Shown: piece after piece, positions 60,279-64,000 of the stretch
Layout: each line of letters opens with the position of its first letter
How positions within the stretch are numbered: the stretch's first letter is position 1
Assembly (NCBI GenBank): GCA_039822105.1
Contig: JBCBMW010000017.1
Location: forward strand, 14,510 to 78,509
From: Parvularcula sp039822105
Lineage (GTDB): Bacteria > Pseudomonadota > Alphaproteobacteria > Caulobacterales > Parvularculaceae
Length of the DNA stretch: 64,000 nucleotides
Direction of reading: 5' to 3'
The notes under the pieces: model-generated
Seen by the model: only the letters and a program-made list of their open reading frames with translations
Told to the model about the DNA's origin: nothing
Database searches by the model: none
Position numbers and translations under genes: made by a program

Positions 60279-60384
60279 CAGTCACTCCAAGCTGTGCGAT
60301 ACCCTCTGCCTTATCTTGACGCAAAGCGGCAAGAGCGCGCGGAATCACAAGGCCTGACTTGGCCCAGTAAGGTAAAGAGAGTGC

Positions 60385-61578
60385 TCAATTCTTGGTTGAG
60401 TTATCGCGAATGCTTATCAGAAACGTTTGCACAGATGGATCCGTGGTCAGAGCAATCGCTCGGTCAAAGGCCTTCGCCGCGCCGCTGGCATCACCTTGGG
60501 CGCGTTTGATGGCGGCCAGGGTTGCCCAATAAGGTTGGTAGCTCTCCGCTTGCCCGGCGATCGCTTCGAGTTCCTGAAGTCCTTGGTCGGCTTGGCCTGC
60601 TTCAAGCAAGGCCGCTGCGTAACTGCAGCACGCGCCAACGCTCGGCGCGACCATGACCAGTCGGCGGTAGAGCTTGAGGATAGCCTCCGACGTGTCGCGG
60701 TTTTCAAGTCTTCCCACGATATGGGCTGAGCCGATGGCCGCCTCAAACTGATACCGGCCAGGCTGACCCTGGCGCGCGGCTTGGCGAAGAAGCGCTTCGG
60801 ATCGGTCGATCAAACCGTGGTCCCAGGTCTCCGGGTTGCGATCCTTAAGGGGAACGAAAGTGGCGTCCGGACCATTTGGTCGCAGCGCCTTTTGCTGAAG
60901 GGCCAGGGCGAGGAGGCCCTTGGCCTCCGCGCTGGTGGGCACGGCATGGTGGACAAGGCTGGCAAGATAGAGCGCCTCATCGACAAGCCCCAGGCCCTCG
61001 CCGCCTATCGTCAGGGCGGCGTAGATCCCATCCAGGACGGCGGCCACCCGCTCGTGCCAGCTCTCCTCGTCGGGCTTCTCGAAGGGGATGCCTGCGTCTT
61101 TGATCTTCTTTTTGGCCCGGACGAGACGCTGGGCCATGGCCGTTTCTTTTGTCAGCCAACACCGCGCGATCTCATCCATTCGTATACCGAGCACCACCTG
61201 AAGCATCAGGGGTGCACGCACCGCTTCATCGATTGCGGGGTGTGTGCAGACAAAAAGAAGCTCAAGCCGCGGATCTTGCCTGACGCTGTCTTGCCCCAGC
61301 TCGGTGAGGAGGCGCGTGAGTTCTGCCTCGCCAGCCGATGCTGTTTGCCTTTTGCGCACCTGATCAAGGTGGCGCCGCCTCGCCGTGGTCAGAAGCCAAG
61401 CGTCCGGAGACTGAGGAACCCCTTGGGTTGGCCATGTGCGAAGCGCGGCCGCGAAGGCTTCACTCAACGCGTCCTCAGCCGCAGCGATATCCTTTGTCCG
61501 CTGCGAGAGAAGCCCGAGCAGCCGCGCACGGCTGTCTCTCGCCGCGGTTTCTGCTGCTGCCCGTGCTTTCTCGTCCAT
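60385..61578 (-). CDS. ECF-type sigma factor with C-terminal TPR-like extension (ECF42-like)
   Basis: A 397-residue sigma-like protein. The N-terminal half has an ECF region 2 (AAAEDALSEAFAAALRTWP) and a region 4 (PLMLQVVLGIRMDEIARCWLT, then MAQRLVRAKKKI); the long C-terminal half is a TPR-like helical domain (SYAAALLEAGQADQGLQELE, YWATLAAIKRAQGDASGAAKAFDRAI). This layout with a neighbouring DGPF/YCII protein is that of the ECF42 group. There is no anti-sigma gene, as is normal for that group. The targets probably include its partner gene. Confidence 0.9.
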   Translation of the reverse strand: MDEKARAAAETAARDSRARLLGLLSQRTKDIAAAEDALSEAFAAALRTWPTQGVPQSPDAWLLTTARRRHLDQVRKRQTASAGEAELTRLLTELGQDSVRQDPRLELLFVCTHPAIDEAVRAPLMLQVVLGIRMDEIARCWLTKETAMAQRLVRAKKKIKDAGIPFEKPDEESWHERVAAVLDGIYAALTIGGEGLGLVDEALYLASLVHHAVPTSAEAKGLLALALQQKALRPNGPDATFVPLKDRNPETWDHGLIDRSEALLRQAARQGQPGRYQFEAAIGSAHIVGRLENRDTSEAILKLYRRLVMVAPSVGACCSYAAALLEAGQADQGLQELEAIAGQAESYQPYWATLAAIKRAQGDASGAAKAFDRAIALTTDPSVQTFLISIRDNSTKN

Positions 61579-61581
61579 GGA

Positions 61582-61938
61582 CTACTGGCTAAAGTCAGGG
61601 ACCGGACGGATCTCGATATGCCCCGTCGGCGCGGCTGGACATTTCTCGGCCCAACTCATGGCTTCGTCGAGATTGGCCACGTCGATGACGTAGAAGCCGC
61701 CGAGCTGCTCCTTGCTATCGATGAAGGGGCCGTCCTGCACCTGGCGTTTGCCGTCGCGGACAGAAAGCGTGGATGCCGTGTGCGCTTCGGCCAGCGGCTC
61801 ACCACTGACGATCACCCCAGCCTGTTGCATCGCCTCACTGTAGGCGGCCCAGGGCGCCATATAGGCTTCAAAGCCAGCTTCATCGACGGAGCGGTTCATC
61901 ACCTGTTCGTCTTCGAACAAAAGCAGCATGTATTTCAT
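61582..61938 (-). CDS. DGPF/YCII-family protein (ECF partner)
   Basis: A 118-residue YCII-related protein with MKYMLLLFEDE and the DGPF segment (VQDGPFIDSKEQLGGFYVID), the signature of the proteins that accompany ECF42 sigma factors. Its function is uncertain; the fold may be enzymatic or a regulator. It ends 3 bases before the sigma gene start, so the two form one operon, DGPF first. Confidence 0.93.
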   Translation of the reverse strand: MKYMLLLFEDEQVMNRSVDEAGFEAYMAPWAAYSEAMQQAGVIVSGEPLAEAHTASTLSVRDGKRQVQDGPFIDSKEQLGGFYVIDVANLDEAMSWAEKCPAAPTGHIEIRPVPDFSQ

Positions 61939-62032
61939 AGCTCATTCCTCTCGTGGGTTGGGAGCTTATCAGCAAGCTCACCCCCAAGACGGATGACGTG
62001 CAGCGAAATCGACAAGGTCGGCGAATTTTTCT

Positions 62033-62626
62033 TCAGCGCGACCGCAAAAAGGCTCTGAGCTCCCGCCCTGTCGCCCTGATGGGCTCAGCGTCGCGCCGCG
62101 ATCGCGCGAGCACGACACTGCCGTCGAGCCCTGCGATGATCAGGCTTGCTAGATCGCGGCTGCCATTGGCGAGCGGCAGGAAGGCGTCCTCCGCCGCCCG
62201 GTAGGCGTGCTCGGCCGCGGCCATGACTTCTTCGGGCGCTCCGGCCGAGGTGATGGCTGCGAGAAGGGGGCTTTGCTCGAACCGGGTGCGTTCGGCCCAG
62301 CGCGCTGTTCCCTCGAACATCCAGCCCACGAAATCGCGGACAGTCTTGCCGCTGTTGGTGGTTTTGCTCAGTGCTGCGAGGATCTCCCCTTCAATCCACC
62401 CGACCGCGGCGATCGCCACCTCTGCCTTCCCGCCGGGGAAGTGGTGATAGAGCGAGCCCTTGGGCGCCTTCGCCGCATCAAGGAGCGCCGCGGTCCCGGT
62501 ACCGTGGTAGCCGCGCTGTTGCAGCAGAATGACGGCCGCGCGGATAAGGCGCTCCTTAGTCTGAAGGTCTCGCAGGTTGTCAGCCGGAAGTCCCGTAAAA
62601 GGGGCAGCGTGCGCAGGCCGTGTCAT
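62033..62626 (-). CDS. TetR/AcrR family regulator
   Basis: A 197-residue regulator: N-terminal helix-turn-helix (TKERLIRAAVILLQQRGYHGTGTAALLDAAKAPKGSLYHHFPGG in pieces), with the LmrA/YxaF-like C-terminal domain. It overlaps the upstream PaaI-type thioesterase gene by 4 bases, so both share the promoter that holds the TAGACCG/CGGTCTA palindrome at 63094-63109. It probably represses itself and the thioesterase. Confidence 0.93.
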   Translation of the reverse strand: MTRPAHAAPFTGLPADNLRDLQTKERLIRAAVILLQQRGYHGTGTAALLDAAKAPKGSLYHHFPGGKAEVAIAAVGWIEGEILAALSKTTNSGKTVRDFVGWMFEGTARWAERTRFEQSPLLAAITSAGAPEEVMAAAEHAYRAAEDAFLPLANGSRDLASLIIAGLDGSVVLARSRRDAEPIRATGRELRAFLRSR

Positions 62627-63054
62627 AGACGCTGGGCTAGGACAGCGATGGTGGCAAGGCCAGTGGCGACCAGGCGCGGCTCACCGTCCTTTTCGCCCGA
62701 ATAGACCCGCGATTGGACGGAGACGGAGGTTTTGCCCGCCTTGATGATCTCACCGCGGGCGCGGAGGTCATCGCCAGTGGCAGGGGCCAGGTACTGGATC
62801 GTCATGCTTTGGGTGACGACGTCGCCGACAGCTGTCGCAGCGGCCCAGGCCATGGAAATATCAGCAAGCGTCGCAATCAACCCGCCATGGAGGTAGCCAT
62901 GGTGCTGGGTCAGGTCTTGCCGCCGCTCGATCTGCACCTCGGCATGACCATTGCCGGCGGAGACCATTTCCAACCCGATCAGGCTTTTGAAATTATGACC
63001 GCTGGTCGCTTTCACCAGCAGCTCTTCTGCGACGGGATCTCTTTCGAATGCCAT
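62623..63054 (-). CDS. PaaI-family hotdog thioesterase
   Basis: A 143-residue hotdog-fold thioesterase: LIGLEMVSAGNGHAEVQIE, QHHGYLHGGLIATLADISMAWAA (the HGG-Asp active site), then SMTIQYLAPATGDDLRARGEI. It hydrolyses acyl- or aryl-CoA esters. It is the first gene in the unit with the TetR regulator; the TetR could respond to an acyl-CoA. The start is ATG 63054. Confidence 0.93.
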   Translation of the reverse strand: MAFERDPVAEELLVKATSGHNFKSLIGLEMVSAGNGHAEVQIERRQDLTQHHGYLHGGLIATLADISMAWAAATAVGDVVTQSMTIQYLAPATGDDLRARGEIIKAGKTSVSVQSRVYSGEKDGEPRLVATGLATIAVLAQRL

Positions 63055-63093
63055 CAGCTGTGCATCCTTTGGTGACTAACGTTTGGATAAATA

Positions 63094-63109
63094 TAGACCG
63101 ACCGGTCTA
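63094..63109. promoter_or_regulatory. Candidate TetR operator before the PaaI–TetR operon
   Basis: TAGACCG-ac-CGGTCTA is a perfect 7-base inverted repeat with a 2-base spacer, 39 bases upstream of the thioesterase start. TAGACCG/CGGTCTA half-sites are frequent in TetR/AcrR operators of Proteobacteria. It is well placed for autorepression. Confidence 0.75.
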
Positions 63110-63190
63110 GAGAGTCGAGTCGGCGTCCTTGCCGTGGACATGGACCCAGCATGGGGGCATGGTTCCCGTGGTCTTCCCCGGGGGTTCATC

Positions 63191-63700
63191 ATGACCAGTC
63201 TGATCCGCTTTTTTGCTGCTGCGGCCCTGTTTCTCGGCGCTGCTCAAGCCCAGGACCTCGACGTCCGGCCGGTCACCGAGAGCCTGACCAGCGACGACAT
63301 CGCCCGGGTTCTGACCCAGGCGGGCCTCTCGCCCACGATGCTTGAGGACGCGACCGGCGCGCCGGTGGCCACCGGCAGCGCGGAAGGGATCATCTTCGTC
63401 GTGCGTGCGGTCGACTGCACTGGCCAACCCGCGCGCTGCGGTCAGCTCGTTCTTTTTGCCAATTTTGACCTGCAGCGGCCGATCAATGATCAGGACTTCC
63501 GCATCGTGAACGGTTTCAATGACGGCAACAAAAACGGCCGCGCCTATGTCCTCGAAAACCGCAGCCAGATCGGCGTCGACTACGTCATCGACCTCACCGG
63601 CGGGGTCACCTCAGAGCATATCGAAAACCGCCTGAACCGCTGGCCCGGCATCATCGGCACGTTCCAACAGCAAATGACGGACGCGTACACGGGGAGTTGA
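63191..63700 (+). CDS. YbjN-domain exported protein
   Basis: A 169-residue protein with a signal peptide (MTSLIRFFAAAALFLGAAQA) followed by a YbjN-like domain: TSDDIARVLTQAGL, a Cys pair region DCTGQPARCGQLVLFANFD, IVNGFNDGNKNGRAYV and a C-terminal helix (LNRWPGIIGTFQQQM). YbjN-type proteins act in the cell envelope or motility in enterobacteria; here the role is unknown. ATG 63191. It is divergent from the thioesterase. Confidence 0.8.
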   Translation: MTSLIRFFAAAALFLGAAQAQDLDVRPVTESLTSDDIARVLTQAGLSPTMLEDATGAPVATGSAEGIIFVVRAVDCTGQPARCGQLVLFANFDLQRPINDQDFRIVNGFNDGNKNGRAYVLENRSQIGVDYVIDLTGGVTSEHIENRLNRWPGIIGTFQQQMTDAYTGS

Positions 63701-63946
63701 GGTGAGGGCGTCGCTGTATGATGAGGTCCACCCAAATGTCGTCCAAAACAGTCAATTGATACTGTCGGAAAAAGTGCCTTTGGGTTGTTTGTAAGGGCAT
63801 AGACCGTGTTCGATTGTGCCGCCGTTAGCAGATCAACGCTGGAAAACCTCGCTTCATCACTGGCCGCGGTCCCGTCCTCACGATCGCCTTGGGTGTCGGC
63901 CTCAACTTCCGCTCAACCTCTACAAAGCCCCTAACGCGGAACCGCG
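63701..63946. other. Intergenic region after the YbjN gene
   Basis: I see no RNA gene, clear hairpin or repeat in this stretch of about 246 bases. It contains an AT-richer part (about 63740-63800) that might hold a promoter for a gene starting at 63947. Confidence 0.4.
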
Positions 63947-64000
63947 ATGACGCTGAAGGCGTTTCGCGAAATCCGATCAAAAGCGAACGATTTCAATACA
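63947..64000 (+). CDS. Possible start of a gene cut by the window end
   Basis: An ATG at 63947 opens a frame that stays open to the end (MTLKAFREIRSKANDFNT), with an in-frame stop 12 bases before it, so this is the first start. The composition looks coding and cytosolic. It is too short to name. Confidence 0.35.
   Translation, partial: MTLKAFREIRSKANDFNT

Noticed and set aside
60781..62058. Open frame antisense to the sigma factor and DGPF genes
   Set aside because: Both minus-strand genes are recognisable families; the antisense frame crosses them with no domain.
1..64000. Prophage, insertion sequence, CRISPR array, toxin–antitoxin or defence system
   Set aside because: No integrase, transposase, phage structural gene, regularly spaced repeat or defence-type gene set was seen; the only mobile-like item is the palindromic repeat at 14161-14261.

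Overview
The window is a GC-rich bacterial chromosome segment that reads as an alphaproteobacterium. The evidence is the co-directional block miaB–phoH–ybeY–corC–lnt–HTH regulator–metK–trmB–rimP–nusA, the DUF3576–leuS–lptE–holA and trmD–rplS runs, a DUF1134 (EipA-type) envelope protein, an sdhCDA/sdhB succinate dehydrogenase and the hopanoid enzyme HpnH. A Gram-negative envelope is shown by LptE, Lnt, a porin and several lipoproteins. The genus cannot be fixed from sequence alone; a marine Parvularculales, Hyphomonadales or Rhodobacterales-type organism is a guess based on the many secreted peptidases and the CTERM-tagged protein. No rRNA, complete tRNA, CRISPR array, prophage or insertion sequence was recognised.

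Layout. 1–8.2 kb: the 3' end of an RpiR/SIS regulator, a secreted S9 peptidase, hpnH and ispH (isoprenoid/hopanoid), a class II aldolase, an EF-hand protein, ttcA, and a divergent lipoprotein/TetR pair. 8.2–14.9 kb (minus strand): a 2OG-Fe(II) oxygenase and a glycosyltransferase, a hybrid histidine kinase, then nusA, a small Cys-rich ORF broken into by a palindromic repeat, and rimP with a terminator-like leader. 15–16.8 kb: a plus-strand glycosyltransferase/sulfotransferase pair set into the conserved minus-strand block. 16.8–29.8 kb: trmB, metK, putA, an XRE regulator, lnt, corC, ybeY, an SDR, a GFA protein, phoH, a PaiB-like protein and miaB.

30–36 kb: a CTERM-tagged secreted protein, a TspO-like membrane protein, a PEP mutase/isocitrate lyase-family enzyme, an OmpR-type response regulator, a YggS-type PLP protein, a thiamine phosphate synthase-like protein and a porin. 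36–42.6 kb: DUF3576, leuS, lptE, holA, trmD, rplS and a VOC protein. 42.6–48.6 kb: a PhoD-like phosphatase, an M28 peptidase, an esterase, a cytochrome b-like membrane protein with a divergent Rrf2 regulator, a GNAT and a GST. 48.6–57 kb: mdh, an alanine/glycine symporter, an unknown membrane protein, zapE, a threonine dehydratase-like enzyme, eipA-like, an EamA transporter and sdhB. 57–64 kb: a coiled-coil periplasmic protein, sdhA, sdhD, sdhC, an ECF sigma factor with its DGPF/YCII partner, a TetR–PaaI thioesterase pair, a YbjN protein and possibly the start of one more gene.

Most of the window is housekeeping, and I see no clear previously undescribed multi-gene system. The best leads are local. 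SdhB lacks one canonical [4Fe-4S] cysteine (Trp instead) and has a nearby insertion. A hairpin plus T-rich tract sits directly before the rimP ribosome binding site, and another lies just before leuS. A palindromic repeat fused to a small Cys-rich ORF sits inside the rimP–nusA operon. Three clean regulator-operator arrangements (two TetR, one Rrf2) can be read from the sequence, and two small glycan-modification gene pairs lie near each other.
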